DNA from: Burkholderiaceae bacterium
GTDB taxonomy: Bacteria > Pseudomonadota > Gammaproteobacteria > Burkholderiales > Burkholderiaceae_C
Reading direction: 5' to 3'
NCBI GenBank assembly: GCA_019751915.1
Contig: JAIEMS010000018.1
Coordinates: forward strand, 25,700 to 89,699
Length of the DNA: 64,000 bases
In this document: in pieces, positions 35,417 to 45,152 of the stretch
Layout of the letters: every line of letters begins with the position of its first letter
Position numbering within the stretch: the first letter of the stretch is position 1
Made by a program: the position numbers and the translations under genes
The notes under the pieces: model-generated
What the model was told of the DNA's origin: nothing
The model's database searches: none
The model's input: only the letters and a program-made list of their open reading frames with translations

Positions 35417-36430
35417 ATGTACACGCAATCTTTCAGTGTGCCGGATGAATCCGGACAAACGCATGTCAAAGTAGTGGCATCCGCCGAGTCTGCTGAGTTG
35501 ATGGCACGTTTTGATGCCTGCATTGATGCAGATGGCCGTATTGAGCCACAAGACTGGATGCCAGAGGCCTACCGCAAAACCTTGGTGCGCCAAATCAGCC
35601 AGCATGCACACAGCGAAATCGTCGGTATGTTGCCCGAAGGCAACTGGATCAGCCGTGCGCCCAGCTTAAAGCGCAAGGCGATTTTGATTGCCAAAGTGCA
35701 AGACGAAGGTGGTCACGGTCTGTATCTGTACAGCGCTGCTGAAACTCTGGGCACCAGCCGCGACCAGTTGCTGGAAAACCTGCACAGTGGCAAGGCCAAA
35801 TACAGCTCGATTTTCAATTACCCAACACTGAACTGGGCCGATGTCGGCGTGATTGGTTGGTTGGTCGATGGCGCAGCCATCATGAACCAAATCCCACTGT
35901 GCCGTTGCAGCTACGGCCCTTACGCCCGTGCGATGGTGCGCGTGTGCAAGGAAGAATCTTTCCACCAACGCCAAGGCTACGAAGCCCTGCTGGTGATGAT
36001 GCGCGGCACCGATGAGCAAAAAGCCATGGTGCAAGACGCAGTGAACCGCTGGTGGTGGAAGTGCTTGGCCATGTTTGGCCCCACCGATGCCGATAGCCCC
36101 CACAGCGCCCAAGGTATGCGCTGGGGTATCAAGCGCATTAGCAACGATGACCTGCGCCAAAAATTCATTGATGCCACCGTGCCCCAAGCCAAGGTGTTGG
36201 GCGTGACGTTGCCCGATCCAGATTTGAAGTGGAACGAAGAGCGCGGTCACTACGACCACGGTCAAATCGACTGGGATGAATTCTGGAGCACCGTCAACGG
36301 CAACGGCCCTTGCAACAAAGAACGCCTTTCCACCCGTGTCAAGGCACACAACGATGGGCAGTGGGTGCGTGATGCAGCCATGGCATATGCCCGCAAACAG
36401 CAACAACGTACATTGAAGGAGGCAGCATGA
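35417..36430 (+). CDS. paaA: PaaA, catalytic subunit of phenylacetyl-CoA 1,2-epoxidase
   Basis: A 337-residue subunit of the multicomponent epoxidase that adds one O2-derived oxygen to the ring of phenylacetyl-CoA. It has a ferritin-like helical fold with a di-iron site. Ligand motifs are [17 protein letters not shown] (ExxH) and [15 protein letters not shown] (ExxH). The C-terminus is typical ([24 protein letters not shown]). A strong AAGGAG ribosome site is at ~35402. Its stop overlaps paaB (ATGA), starting the paaABCDE run. Confidence 0.97.
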   Translation: MYTQSFSVPDESGQTHVKVVASAESAELMARFDACIDADGRIEPQDWMPEAYRKTLVRQISQHAHSEIVGMLPEGNWISRAPSLKRKAILIAKVQDEGGHGLYLYSAAETLGTSRDQLLENLHSGKAKYSSIFNYPTLNWADVGVIGWLVDGAAIMNQIPLCRCSYGPYARAMVRVCKEESFHQRQGYEALLVMMRGTDEQKAMVQDAVNRWWWKCLAMFGPTDADSPHSAQGMRWGIKRISNDDLRQKFIDATVPQAKVLGVTLPDPDLKWNEERGHYDHGQIDWDEFWSTVNGNGPCNKERLSTRVKAHNDGQWVRDAAMAYARKQQQRTLKEAA

Positions 36431-36720
36431 ACGCAGCATTGAAAGAATGGCCCCTGTGGGAAGTTTTCATCCGCAGTAAACAGGGTTTAGACCACAAACA
36501 TTGTGGCAGCCTGCACGCATCCGACGCAGGGCACGCGCTGGAGATGGCCCGTGATGTCTATACCCGTCGCCAAGAAGGCATCAGCATCTGGGTGGTGCCA
36601 TCGGTCGCTATTACTGCGAGCAATCCCGATGACAAAGGGGAGTTCTTTGACCCCGCAGCCGACAAAATTTACCGCCACCCCACTTTCTATGAAATTCCAG
36701 AAGAAGTGGGGCACATGTAA
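36427..36720 (+). CDS. paaB: PaaB, epoxidase subunit
   Basis: A 97-residue small structural subunit of the phenylacetyl-CoA epoxidase that bridges PaaAC heterodimers. [24 protein letters not shown] and [19 protein letters not shown] are its hallmarks. It overlaps paaA by ATGA and abuts paaC with no spacer, in keeping with stoichiometric synthesis. Confidence 0.95.
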   Translation: MNAALKEWPLWEVFIRSKQGLDHKHCGSLHASDAGHALEMARDVYTRRQEGISIWVVPSVAITASNPDDKGEFFDPAADKIYRHPTFYEIPEEVGHM

Positions 36721-37503
36721 ATGAGCGCAACCGCCAATTACCTTTTGCACTTGGCCGACAACGCCGTGGTGCTGGGCCAGCGCAATGCTGAATGGTGTGG
36801 TCATGGCCCCATCATCGAAGAAGACATTGCTTTGGCCAACGTCAGCTTGGACTTGATCGGTCAGGCGCGTTTGCTGTACCAGCAAGCTGCCATCGAACTC
36901 GGTGGCGGTGCTACCGAAGACAAGTTGGCTTACTTTCGCGATGTGCCAGACTTTCGCAACTACACCTTGCTGGAGTTGCCACACCACAGCGCCTTGGTGG
37001 GTTACGCCAAGACCGACCTCGATTACGGCACGACCATTGTGCGCAACTTCCTCTACAGCGCCTTGATGGTGCTGGTGTGGGACGCACTGCAACAATCGAA
37101 AGACGCGCAATTGGCCGCTATCGCTGCCAAATCGCTGAAAGAAGTGCGTTACCACCTGCGCTACTCGCGCGACTGGTTGGTTCGCTTGGGCGACGGCACC
37201 GAAGAGTCGCACGCCCGCGTACAAGCGGCGCTCGACCACCTGATGCCCTACACACAGGAGTTCTGGACGGTCAATGCGATGGAAGCGGCTGCGGCAGCTT
37301 CTGGCGTGGGCGTGGATGTGTCCACACTGCGCGCTTCGTGGGACACGCTGGTCAACGATACCTTGGCCCAAGCCACTTTGGTGCGCTCCTCGGAGGATGG
37401 TTACATCACCCGTGGCAAAGATGGCTTGCATTCTGAACACTTGGGCTTTTTGCTCGGTGAAATGCAAAGCCTGGCCCGCGCCCATCCCAACGCTACTTGG
37501 TAA
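36721..37503 (+). CDS. paaC: PaaC, structural subunit of the epoxidase
   Basis: A 260-residue helical protein, a PaaA relative that lacks a functional di-iron centre in the known complexes and supports PaaA. LHLADNAVVLGQRNAEWCGHGPIIEEDIALANVSLDLIGQAR-like opening and KSLKEVRYHLRYSRDWLVRLGDGTEESH are typical. It begins on the base after paaB's stop. Length is normal. Confidence 0.95.
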   Translation: MSATANYLLHLADNAVVLGQRNAEWCGHGPIIEEDIALANVSLDLIGQARLLYQQAAIELGGGATEDKLAYFRDVPDFRNYTLLELPHHSALVGYAKTDLDYGTTIVRNFLYSALMVLVWDALQQSKDAQLAAIAAKSLKEVRYHLRYSRDWLVRLGDGTEESHARVQAALDHLMPYTQEFWTVNAMEAAAAASGVGVDVSTLRASWDTLVNDTLAQATLVRSSEDGYITRGKDGLHSEHLGFLLGEMQSLARAHPNATW

Positions 37504-37508
37504 GCACG

Positions 37509-38027
37509 ATGACCACCTCCGTCGAAGCCGCTTGGGCTGCACTTGAAACACTGGCCGATCCGGAAATTCCAGTGGTTTCCTTGCGCGAATTGGGTATCTT
37601 GCGCGATGTGCGCCAAGGTGCTGACGGGCTGGAGGTGGTCATAACCCCCACCTACAGCGGTTGCCCAGCGATGGGCCAGATCGAAGACGATGTCCGCGCC
37701 ACGCTAGAGGCTCAAGGCTTACAAGCTACCGTCGTGACACAACTGGCCCCCGCTTGGACGACCGACTGGATGACCGACATTGCCAAAGAAAAGCTCCGTG
37801 CCTACGGTATTGCACCGCCGGGTCACGCCTGCGCCAACGCGCGCGGTTCAGAGGAGAGCGTATTGCGTTTTGTACGCGGTGCGGCTCAGCCCGAGCCTGC
37901 AGTAGCCTGTCCGCGTTGCGGCTCCAGCCATACCGTCGAGTCCTCGCACTTTGGTTCCACCGCGTGCAAGGCGCTCTACAAATGCTTGGATTGTCAGGAA
38001 CCCTTCGATTATTTCAAGCCGTATTAA
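37509..38027 (+). CDS. paaD: PaaD, Fe-S assembly/maturation factor of the epoxidase
   Basis: A 172-residue MIP18/SufT-like (DUF59) protein needed for maturation of the Fe-containing epoxidase components. Residues ~10-100 are the DUF59 domain with TYSGCPAMGQIEDDV. A C-terminal zinc-ribbon-like module has four Cys (CPRCG...CLDC). The ATG at 37509 is five bases after the paaC stop. An in-frame TTG at 37497 overlaps paaC and is less likely. Confidence 0.94.
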   Translation: MTTSVEAAWAALETLADPEIPVVSLRELGILRDVRQGADGLEVVITPTYSGCPAMGQIEDDVRATLEAQGLQATVVTQLAPAWTTDWMTDIAKEKLRAYGIAPPGHACANARGSEESVLRFVRGAAQPEPAVACPRCGSSHTVESSHFGSTACKALYKCLDCQEPFDYFKPY

Positions 38028-38048
38028 GTCATTACCGGAGATGCCAGC

Positions 38049-39146
38049 ATGGCTAGCCCACATTTTCATGAACTCAAGGTCAAGCGCGTCAGCCCCGAAG
38101 CGGCTGGCTCGGTCGTCATCACTTTCGATGTTCCTGCCGCCACGCGCGCTGCTTTTCACTTTGAGCCAGGCCAATTTTTGACCCTGCGCGCCCAAGTCAA
38201 CGGCCAAGACCTGCGCCGCAGCTACTCCATCAGCAGCGCGCGCAGCCGTTTGCTCCAAGATGGTGAGCTGGAAGTCGGCATCCGCCCGGTCGAGGACGGC
38301 TTGTTCTCTAACTGGGCCACCACCGCTATCCAAGCCGGCGACAGCCTGAGCGTCATGCCCCCCGAGGGTCGTTTTACGGTCAAAAAACAGCGCGCCATTC
38401 ACCGCGTTGGTTTTGCCGCTGGCTCGGGCATCACGCCGATTTTGTCGATTGCCATCACGACGCTCGAAGAGCAGCCAGAATCGAAATTTACGCTGGTCTA
38501 CGGCAACCGCCGCACCGCCAGCGTGATGTTCAACGAAGCCCTGCAAGACCTGAAAGACCGGTTTGCCGATCGCTTCACGATGATTCACGTTTTGTCGCGC
38601 CAAGCGCAAGAGGTCGATTTGCTGCAAGGCCGCATCGACGGCGACAAAGTGCGCGCCATCATTGCTGCGTTGCTGCCGGTCAAGAGCATGGACGAGGTGT
38701 TTGTTTGTGGCCCAGAGGCCATGATCACCGCAGTGCAAACAGCGCTGATTGAAGCGGGTGTGCCTGACAGCCGTGTGTACAGCGAGCACTTTACGGCCAC
38801 CGCTGCAGTGGCGGAAAAGGTGCAGGCCGATACCGATGCTGCTGCCACCAAAGTGCCAGCGGCCAGAACGGTTCAGCTGACAGTGATTGTCGATGGCACC
38901 GAGCACCAAATGGCTATCAGCTCGGCAGAGCATATCCTGGACGTGGCACTGAACGCCGGATTGGATTTGCCTTTTTCTTGCAAGGCTGGTGTCTGCTGCA
39001 CCTGCCGCGCCAAGGTGCTGTGCGGCAGTGTGACGATGGACAAAAACTACACCCTCGAAGCCGACGAAGTGGCACGGGGTTTTGTCTTGAGCTGCCAAGC
39101 GCGCGCCACCAGCGACACGCTGACCCTGAGCTTCGACGAGCGCTAA
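38049..39146 (+). CDS. paaE: PaaE, epoxidase reductase
   Basis: A 365-residue electron-transfer subunit moving electrons from NADPH to PaaA. It has FAD-binding (LRRSYSISSARSR, ~residues 55-67) and NAD(P)-binding (AAGSGITPILSI; FVCGPEAMITAV) domains, followed by a plant-type [2Fe-2S] ferredoxin domain with Cys in FSCKAGVCCTCRAKV and VLSCQA (~residues 312-357). It ends the paa operon; a terminator follows at 39264. Confidence 0.95.
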   Translation: MASPHFHELKVKRVSPEAAGSVVITFDVPAATRAAFHFEPGQFLTLRAQVNGQDLRRSYSISSARSRLLQDGELEVGIRPVEDGLFSNWATTAIQAGDSLSVMPPEGRFTVKKQRAIHRVGFAAGSGITPILSIAITTLEEQPESKFTLVYGNRRTASVMFNEALQDLKDRFADRFTMIHVLSRQAQEVDLLQGRIDGDKVRAIIAALLPVKSMDEVFVCGPEAMITAVQTALIEAGVPDSRVYSEHFTATAAVAEKVQADTDAAATKVPAARTVQLTVIVDGTEHQMAISSAEHILDVALNAGLDLPFSCKAGVCCTCRAKVLCGSVTMDKNYTLEADEVARGFVLSCQARATSDTLTLSFDER

Positions 39147-39190
39147 AAACCGCCCCAATGCCTGCTGGCAAGGGTTTTTAAGGTCTTTTA

Positions 39191-39243
39191 CGATCCTAGC
39201 CCTTGCCCCTAAAGCATTTAATGCTCTTCTTTTAGGAGCTGTT
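39191..39243. repeat. Dispersed repeat copy (inverted relative to 58545)
   Basis: On the reverse strand the 29 bases at 39196-39224 match 58545-58573 at 21 of 29 positions by my hand alignment, sharing TAAATGCTT, GCAA and GGCTAG. It also carries TTTTAGGAGC. A second, differently degenerate unit (TAATAGCAAC...GGGCTAGAGGGC...CCTCAAA) follows at 39296-39358, across the terminator. Confidence 0.45.
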
Positions 39244-39263
39244 TGCGGGGTGCGCCAGACAGC

Positions 39264-39290
39264 AAAAAGCCGGTATTGCACCGGCTTTTT
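39264..39290. terminator. Bidirectional terminator between paaE and ffh
   Basis: AAAAAGCCGG (39264-39273) and CCGGCTTTTT (39281-39290) form a perfect stem with a seven-base loop. Both strands have a U-rich 3' side, so it can end both the paa operon and convergent ffh. Confidence 0.85.
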
Positions 39291-39295
39291 GCTTT

Positions 39296-39358
39296 GTTTT
39301 TAATAGCAACAAATACTGACTGGTCTTGGGCTAGAGGGCTAAAAGACCTCAAAAACTC
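39296..39358. repeat. Dispersed repeat copy
   Basis: Contains TAATAGC, a GACTGG...GGGCTAGAGGG block and ACCTCAAAA, the same motif order as the spacer repeat at 3089-3165 (ATAGC...GCGCTAGAG...TTCAAA). It fills the space between the terminator and the end of ffh. Confidence 0.4.
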
Positions 39359-39370
39359 TGCAAGGTGGCC

Positions 39371-40747
39371 TCAGAACGGCATTTTGGGCATTCCAGCACC
39401 CATGCCCTTCATGCCGCCGAGTTTCTTCATCATCTTCATCAGGCCACCGCCTTTCATCTTTTTCATCATGGTTTGCATCTGCTCGAATTCTTTCAGCAGG
39501 CGATTGACCTCTTGCACCTGAACCCCCGCGCCGTTGGCGATGCGCTTTTTGCGCGTGGCTTTGATGAGTTCGGGCTTGCGCCGCTCCAGCGCCGTCATGC
39601 TTTGGATGATGCCTTCTTTGCGCTTGATGTCTTTCTCGGCCTTGTCCATGTCCATGGCCCCGGCATTGGCCGTGAGCTGTGCGGGCAGTTTGTCCATCAG
39701 GCTCGACAGCCCACCCATCTGCTTCATCTGCTGGATTTGGCCCAAAAAGTCGTTTAAATCAAAACCGTCGCCGCTCTTGACCTTGGCGGCCAACTTTTGG
39801 GCCGCCTCTAAATCCACGCCAGCGACCACCTGCTCGACCAGCGCCACAATGTCGCCCATGCCCAGCACACGCCCGGCATGGCGCTCGGCATCGAACACTT
39901 CAAGGCCGTCAATTTTTTCGCTGACACCGGCAAACTTGATCGGTGCCCCGGTGATTTGGCGCACCGAAAGCGCCGCACCACCGCGCGAATCACCGTCGAG
40001 TTTGGTCAAGACGATGCCCGTCAGCGGCAGTGCCTCTTTGAACGCCTTGGCCGTGTTGATGGCATCTTGGCCCTGCATGGCATCGACCACAAACAAGGTT
40101 TCGACCGGGTTGAGCGCAGCGTGCAGTTGCTTGATTTCCAGCATCAGCACTTCATCAATGGCCAACCGGCCTGCGGTATCGACCAACAGCACATCGAAAT
40201 AATGCTTTTTGGCGTAATCGAGCGCAGCCAAAGCAATGTCGAGCGGCTTTTGGTCGGGCGTACTCGGAAACCACTCGGCCCCAGCCTGCTTCGTGACCGT
40301 TTTGAGCTGCTCGATAGCGGCGGGGCGGTAAACGTCGCCCGAGACGGTGAGCACCTTTTTCTTGCGCTTTTCGATCAGGTGCTTGGCGAGTTTAGCGGTG
40401 GTGGTGGTTTTACCGGCACCTTGCAAGCCAGCCATCAAAATCACCGCAGGAGGCTGGGCCGCCAAATTGAGGTCGGATACGCCCTCGCCCATGGTGGCGG
40501 CAAGTTCGCGGTTGACGATACCCACCAGCGCTTGCCCCGGTTTGAGCGAGCCGAGCACCTCTTGGCCGAGGGCTTTTTCTTTGACACGGGCAATGAAGTC
40601 GCGCACCACGGGCAGGGCCACGTCGGCTTCGAGCAAAGCCATGCGCACTTCGCGCAGCATGTCTTGCACGTTGGATTCGGTGATGCGGGCCTGGCCACGC
40701 ATCTCCTTGACGAGGCGCGAGAGTTTATCGGTAAGGGCGGAGGCCAT
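39371..40747 (-). CDS. ffh: Signal recognition particle protein Ffh
   Basis: A 458-residue SRP GTPase that binds 4.5S RNA and signal sequences and delivers nascent membrane proteins to FtsY. It has N and G domains with G1 GLQGAGKTTTTAKLA (~residues 106-120), DTAGRLAID and TKLDGDSRGGAALS motifs, and a Met-rich M domain at the C-terminus (MQTMMKKMKGGGLMKMMKKLGGMKGMG). Length is normal. It is divergent from the ypjD-like gene. Confidence 0.97.
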   Translation of the reverse strand: MASALTDKLSRLVKEMRGQARITESNVQDMLREVRMALLEADVALPVVRDFIARVKEKALGQEVLGSLKPGQALVGIVNRELAATMGEGVSDLNLAAQPPAVILMAGLQGAGKTTTTAKLAKHLIEKRKKKVLTVSGDVYRPAAIEQLKTVTKQAGAEWFPSTPDQKPLDIALAALDYAKKHYFDVLLVDTAGRLAIDEVLMLEIKQLHAALNPVETLFVVDAMQGQDAINTAKAFKEALPLTGIVLTKLDGDSRGGAALSVRQITGAPIKFAGVSEKIDGLEVFDAERHAGRVLGMGDIVALVEQVVAGVDLEAAQKLAAKVKSGDGFDLNDFLGQIQQMKQMGGLSSLMDKLPAQLTANAGAMDMDKAEKDIKRKEGIIQSMTALERRKPELIKATRKKRIANGAGVQVQEVNRLLKEFEQMQTMMKKMKGGGLMKMMKKLGGMKGMGAGMPKMPF

Positions 40748-40837
40748 AGAGCGGTGTTCCGGGTAAGCCCGCGACCGGTGGCGGCGGCAGGCAGTGAGCC
40801 AGGCTGTAGGCAGCGGGCGAAAGGTAAACTGTGACCC

Positions 40838-41635
40838 ATGATTTTACCCAGCGCATCCCCCATCAGTCTGCTGCTTGGACTGGCGGCGGCAGTGGCCTAC
40901 ACCGTGCCCGCAGTGGCGGCCTCACACCTTGGCAGCGCCGGTTCGCGTCTTGCATTGGCATTGGCTTGGTTCCTGCACGCAGCGGCCTTGGTGTGGGGCA
41001 TGTTGGGCGAGGCACCCCGTTTTGGTTTTGGGCCTGCTTTGTCGATCACCGCTTGGTTGGTATTGACGGTCTATGCCATTGAGCGCCAACGGTTTCCACA
41101 ATTGCAGGTGCGTGGCACGCTGGCCGCATTGGGGGCGCTGGCGGTACTGCTGGCGCTGGTGTTTCCGGGGCAGTTATTGCAAGTTGCTGCCTCAGCGTGG
41201 TTGCCTTTGCATTTGGCGCTGGGTGTAGCCTCGTATGGCCTGCTGGCAGCAGCGGTAGTGCACGCCGGACTGATGGGCCGGGCTGAACGGCGCATTCGGC
41301 TCGGTGCTGACTCACACAGTGGTATGCCCTTGCTGACGCTAGAGCGGCTCACATTTCGTTTTGTGCTGGCCGGTTTTGTGCTGCTCACGGCCACGCTGCT
41401 GGCGGGCATGTTGTTTGCCGATGTGCTGTATGGCCGGGCATGGCGCTGGGATCACAAAGCAGTGTTCTCGGTGCTGTCGTGGCTGACATTGGCAGCCTTG
41501 CTGGTAGGGCGTTCGCGCTTTGGTTGGCGCGGGCGCAGCGCAGTGCGCATGCTCTATGCCGGTGCGCTACTGCTGTTGCTGGCCTATGTGGGGTCGCGTT
41601 TTGTACTCGAAGTGGTGTTGGAACGCGGCGGTTGA
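40838..41635 (+). CDS. CcsA/YpjD-like cytochrome c assembly membrane protein
   Basis: A 265-residue integral membrane protein with about eight helices and the cytochrome c assembly (CcmC/CcsA) core. Visible pieces are WLPLHLALGVASYGLLAAAVVHAGLMGRAERRIR, LERLTFRFVLAGFVLLTATLLAGML and WRWDHKAVFSVLSWLTLAALL. Conserved His residues in LPLHLALG and WDHKAVFS could be heme ligands. In proteobacteria this ypjD-like gene sits next to ffh, as here. The exact role is unclear; heme handling is inferred from the family. Confidence 0.87.
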   Translation: MILPSASPISLLLGLAAAVAYTVPAVAASHLGSAGSRLALALAWFLHAAALVWGMLGEAPRFGFGPALSITAWLVLTVYAIERQRFPQLQVRGTLAALGALAVLLALVFPGQLLQVAASAWLPLHLALGVASYGLLAAAVVHAGLMGRAERRIRLGADSHSGMPLLTLERLTFRFVLAGFVLLTATLLAGMLFADVLYGRAWRWDHKAVFSVLSWLTLAALLVGRSRFGWRGRSAVRMLYAGALLLLLAYVGSRFVLEVVLERGG

Positions 41636-41741
41636 GCTAAAAACCAATTCGGTTTGAAACAGCTCCTCTTTAGGGCGATCACATTGTTTAGGCGGAGGGG
41701 TACCCCCTCAAAGTCGTCTCTTGAGAGGCGTGGATTGAAAC

Positions 41742-41957
41742 ATGAAGTATTTGGTATGGCTGATTATTTTGGTGCTGGCCTATGCTTGGTGGCGTAGCCA
41801 GCGCCGAACGCAATGCCCCCCAACGGCTACCCAGCCAGCCCCACAAGCCATGGTCGTTTGTGCCCACTGCGGTCTGCATTTGCCCCGTACCGAAGCGTTG
41901 ACAGTGCGCCAACGCTATTACTGCTGTGCCGATCACCAACGCCAAAATGTCGGTTAA
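41742..41957 (+). CDS. PP0621 family small membrane/zinc protein
   Basis: A 71-residue protein with an N-terminal membrane helix (YLVWLIILVLAYAWW), a short Gln/Pro linker and a CAHCGLHLP...YYCCADHQ zinc-finger-like module. It matches the PP0621 family found upstream of pilS/pilR in Betaproteobacteria. It overlaps pilS by 11 bases, suggesting co-expression. Function unknown. Confidence 0.78.
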   Translation: MKYLVWLIILVLAYAWWRSQRRTQCPPTATQPAPQAMVVCAHCGLHLPRTEALTVRQRYYCCADHQRQNVG

Positions 41958-43686
41958 TGCAAGCACCGACATCCGGTCGCTGCTCTCGCCAGCGCTGGAC
42001 GAGACACCTTTTCTTCGGTTATGGCACGGATTTTTGACAGGGCGCGTGATGGTTGCGCTAGCCCTGTTGATCCTCCAAGCGCTAGGGCAGGCACTGAGCC
42101 AAAACACCGGGCAACCGTGGGTGCTGGTCGTGTCTGCGGTGTATTTGGCGGCAACACTGGCCGTGCGCATTCTGGGCAGACACGCTCGCCCAGCGCCACA
42201 GGCTGGCCCACAGTGGTTGCCATCCATCGGTGTTGATTTGGCAGCCGTTTGCATGTTGCAATGGCTGCACACTGGCGGCATGAATTTCACGGCCCTGCTG
42301 GGTCTGCCCATTTTGATGGCAGCAGTGTTGGGCACCCTTACTTTGGCTTTGGGCACCACTGCGTGTGCCACGCTGCTGCTGTTGGGGTGGGCATGGTGGT
42401 TGGGCGAACATGGCGGCGGTGACACCACGCAGCGCTATCTGCAAACTGCGCTCACGGGCACGGGGTATTTCATCGTTGCCTTTTTGGTACACCAGTTGTC
42501 CACCCGATTGGTGCGTGAGCAGCAAGTGGCCCAACACAACCGCCGGGCCGCACTCGCACAAAGGCAGGTCAGTGCATTGGTGATTGAAAATTTGACCGAT
42601 GGTGTTTTGGTGGTCGATCAAAACAACACCGTGCGCATGGCCAACCCAGCAGCCCTGCGCTTGCTCGATTACCCTCTCACGATGGGACAGCCCTTTGCGC
42701 TAGCGCAAAACGCGGCATGGCAGCCGCTGCAAGAGATCGCAGGATGCACCTTTGGGCAAGATGCGCCCCAAGCAACCGACACCACCCTGCTGTCGCCCGG
42801 CCACAGCCCGATTGGCTTGCATGTGCGCTCATGGCTCACGCCGCCGAGTAAAGCTGCAACCGATATGCCAGGCCAGCGCCTGTGCGTCATGTTTTTGCAT
42901 GATTTGCGCGAAATGGAGGCGCGACTGCGGACGGAAAAACTCGCGGCAATGGGCCGTATGTCGGCGGCGGTGGCGCACGAAATTCGCAACCCCTTGGCTG
43001 CCATCGTTCAGGCCAACGCCTTGCTGGACGAAGATTTGCACGAACCGGCGCAAAAGCGTTTGGCACAAATGGTGCGACAAAACGCCGAGCGCTTAAACCG
43101 CATTACCGAAGATATTTTGGACATTGCCCGTGTCCGCCACCAAATCAACCAAGGCCCCGCATCGACGTTGGCGCTGGATGAAACGCTGGCCCACATCTGG
43201 CGCGACTGGCAAGGGCACGCCCCCTTGGTACGCCAAGCGATGGTGCGCTTAGATACAGGCAACGCTCAGGTAGAGTTTGATCCCGAGCACCTGCGGCGGG
43301 TGCTGGTGAATCTGCTCGATAACGCGCTGCGTTATAAAAGTAGCGCAGCCGATGCACTGCACTTACTGACCGGAATAAGCGCTTGTGGTCAAGTCAGTCT
43401 GCAAGTTTGGAGCGATGGCGAGCCTATGGACCAATCGGTGCAAAAGCATTTGTTTGAGCCATTTTTCTCCTCCGAGAGTCGCTCCAGTGGTTTAGGCTTG
43501 TACATCTGCCGAGAATTGTGCGAACGCCACGGTGCCAGCATTGGCTACCAGCGCCTGACACGCCGTACTGCGCGCGGCCCCATAGACGGTAACGCCTTTA
43601 CCGTGGTTTTTCGACCCACGAACCGTCCGCCAGAAATGCTGCCTTCATCCCATTCTGCTGCCGCTTCAACCCCTGCACTGCCATGA
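41947..43686 (+). CDS. pilS: PilS-type sensor histidine kinase
   Basis: A 579-residue inner-membrane kinase that controls type IV pilin transcription through PilR. The N-terminal ~200 residues contain about six membrane helices. A PAS-like segment follows (LTDGVLVVDQNNTVRMANPAALRLL). The H-box is MSAAVAHEIRNPLAAIVQAN, the N-box LVNLLDNALRY and the G-box SSGLGLYICREL. It ends overlapping pilR (ATGA). No pilin gene is in this window. ATG 41947 is preferred; an in-frame start at 41926 overlaps more of the upstream gene. Confidence 0.9.
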   Translation: MSVNASTDIRSLLSPALDETPFLRLWHGFLTGRVMVALALLILQALGQALSQNTGQPWVLVVSAVYLAATLAVRILGRHARPAPQAGPQWLPSIGVDLAAVCMLQWLHTGGMNFTALLGLPILMAAVLGTLTLALGTTACATLLLLGWAWWLGEHGGGDTTQRYLQTALTGTGYFIVAFLVHQLSTRLVREQQVAQHNRRAALAQRQVSALVIENLTDGVLVVDQNNTVRMANPAALRLLDYPLTMGQPFALAQNAAWQPLQEIAGCTFGQDAPQATDTTLLSPGHSPIGLHVRSWLTPPSKAATDMPGQRLCVMFLHDLREMEARLRTEKLAAMGRMSAAVAHEIRNPLAAIVQANALLDEDLHEPAQKRLAQMVRQNAERLNRITEDILDIARVRHQINQGPASTLALDETLAHIWRDWQGHAPLVRQAMVRLDTGNAQVEFDPEHLRRVLVNLLDNALRYKSSAADALHLLTGISACGQVSLQVWSDGEPMDQSVQKHLFEPFFSSESRSSGLGLYICRELCERHGASIGYQRLTRRTARGPIDGNAFTVVFRPTNRPPEMLPSSHSAAASTPALP

Positions 43687-45152
43687 CCGTTTCTGCTGCC
43701 TCCATCTTGGTCGTTGACGATGAGCCAGACCTTCGCACACTGTACGAACTGACGCTCTTGCGCCAAGGCTACCGCGTAGAAACTGCAGCTACCCTGCAAG
43801 AGGCGCGCCAACAGCTACAAAACTTGCGCTTTGAAGTCGTGATTACCGACATGCGCTTGCCCGACGGTTTTGGCATGGAGCTGTTGCAAGATTTGCGTGA
43901 GCAACAACGGCGCGAACGCTGCATCGTCATGACGGCCTACGGCTCGGCTGAAAACGCCGTAGAAGCCCTGCGCTGTGGCGCTTTTGATTATTTGACCAAG
44001 CCGGTCGATTTAAAGCAATTTCGCTCCGTAGTGGCTTCAGCCGTGCAGGGCAGCGGTGGTGTGCCTGCGCCGCACAGCAGCCAGCGCCCAGCCGATGCCC
44101 CCCCCGTGCTCTCTGGCAATACCCTCAACACCGCTTTGGATCGGCTGGTCGGAGACTCCGAAGCCATGCAAAACGTCAAGCAACGGGTGCTCAAGGTGGC
44201 CCGTGGCATGGCCCCAGTGCTGGTACGTGGCGAGTCGGGTACTGGCAAAGAACTGGTGGCGCAAGCGCTGCACGCCAGTAGCCAACGCGCCAGCGGCCCA
44301 CTGGTGGCGGTGAACTGTGGTGCCATTCCCGAGAATTTACTGGAGGCCGAATTTTTCGGTGCCCGCAAAGGCTCTTACACCGGCGCTACCCAAGACCGGC
44401 TGGGCTACTTTCAGGCTGCGCAAGGTGGCACTTTGTTTCTCGATGAGATCGGCGATCTGCCACTGGCCATGCAATCGAAGCTGCTGCGGGTGATTCAAGA
44501 GCGCAGCGTTCGGCCTTTGGGCTGCACCCAAGAAGAAACTGTCGATGTCCGCATCGTCAGCGCCACCCACCGCGATTTGGCGGCTGATGTGCAAGCAGGT
44601 CGATTCCGGCAAGACCTCTATTACCGTTTAAACGTCATTGAAATCATCATCCCACCCTTGCGCGAACGCCGCCAAGACCTGCCTGCTTTGTGCCATGCTT
44701 TGTTGGCGCGCATTGCCCATGAGTCGGGCATCACAGTGCCTGTGCTGACACCAGCAGCGCAGGCAGCCATTGCCAGCCATCCCTTGACCGGCAACGTGCG
44801 CGAATTAGAAAACCTATTGCACCGCGCAGTGGCCCTGAGCGATGGCGATGGCCTGGACATGGAGTGCTTGGCAGTCAGCCCCCCGGCACCTGCTTCTGCA
44901 CTACCGGAGTCCTTTTCTGAAACCCCAATCCTCAGTACGGAAACCGGTTTACCTAACGACCTGCAAGCGTGGCTCGATCAACAAGAGCGCGATATTTTGG
45001 TGCGGGCACTGCACGAAACAGGCTTTAACCGCACCGTCACAGCCGCCCGCTTGGGGATTAGCCTGCGGCAGATTCGTTACCGCATCGCCCGCCTGAATAT
45101 TGTTGCCCCCCATGACACCGAGCCGACCTGTGACATTGACGATACCCACTAA
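43683..45152 (+). CDS. pilR: PilR-type sigma-54-dependent response regulator
   Basis: A 489-residue NtrC-family activator. The receiver domain (residues ~5-120) has acidic residues DDEPD, phospho-acceptor Asp in VVITDMRLPDG (~residue 57) and Lys in YLTKPVD. The AAA+ domain has Walker A GESGTGKEL, the sigma-54 contact loop (GARKGSYTGATQDRLGYFQAA, a GAFTGA variant reading GSYTGA) and LDEIGDLP. The C-terminal Fis-type helix-turn-helix is FNRTVTAARLGISLRQIRYRIARL. Coupled to pilS by ATGA. Confidence 0.93.
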   Translation: MTVSAASILVVDDEPDLRTLYELTLLRQGYRVETAATLQEARQQLQNLRFEVVITDMRLPDGFGMELLQDLREQQRRERCIVMTAYGSAENAVEALRCGAFDYLTKPVDLKQFRSVVASAVQGSGGVPAPHSSQRPADAPPVLSGNTLNTALDRLVGDSEAMQNVKQRVLKVARGMAPVLVRGESGTGKELVAQALHASSQRASGPLVAVNCGAIPENLLEAEFFGARKGSYTGATQDRLGYFQAAQGGTLFLDEIGDLPLAMQSKLLRVIQERSVRPLGCTQEETVDVRIVSATHRDLAADVQAGRFRQDLYYRLNVIEIIIPPLRERRQDLPALCHALLARIAHESGITVPVLTPAAQAAIASHPLTGNVRELENLLHRAVALSDGDGLDMECLAVSPPAPASALPESFSETPILSTETGLPNDLQAWLDQQERDILVRALHETGFNRTVTAARLGISLRQIRYRIARLNIVAPHDTEPTCDIDDTH

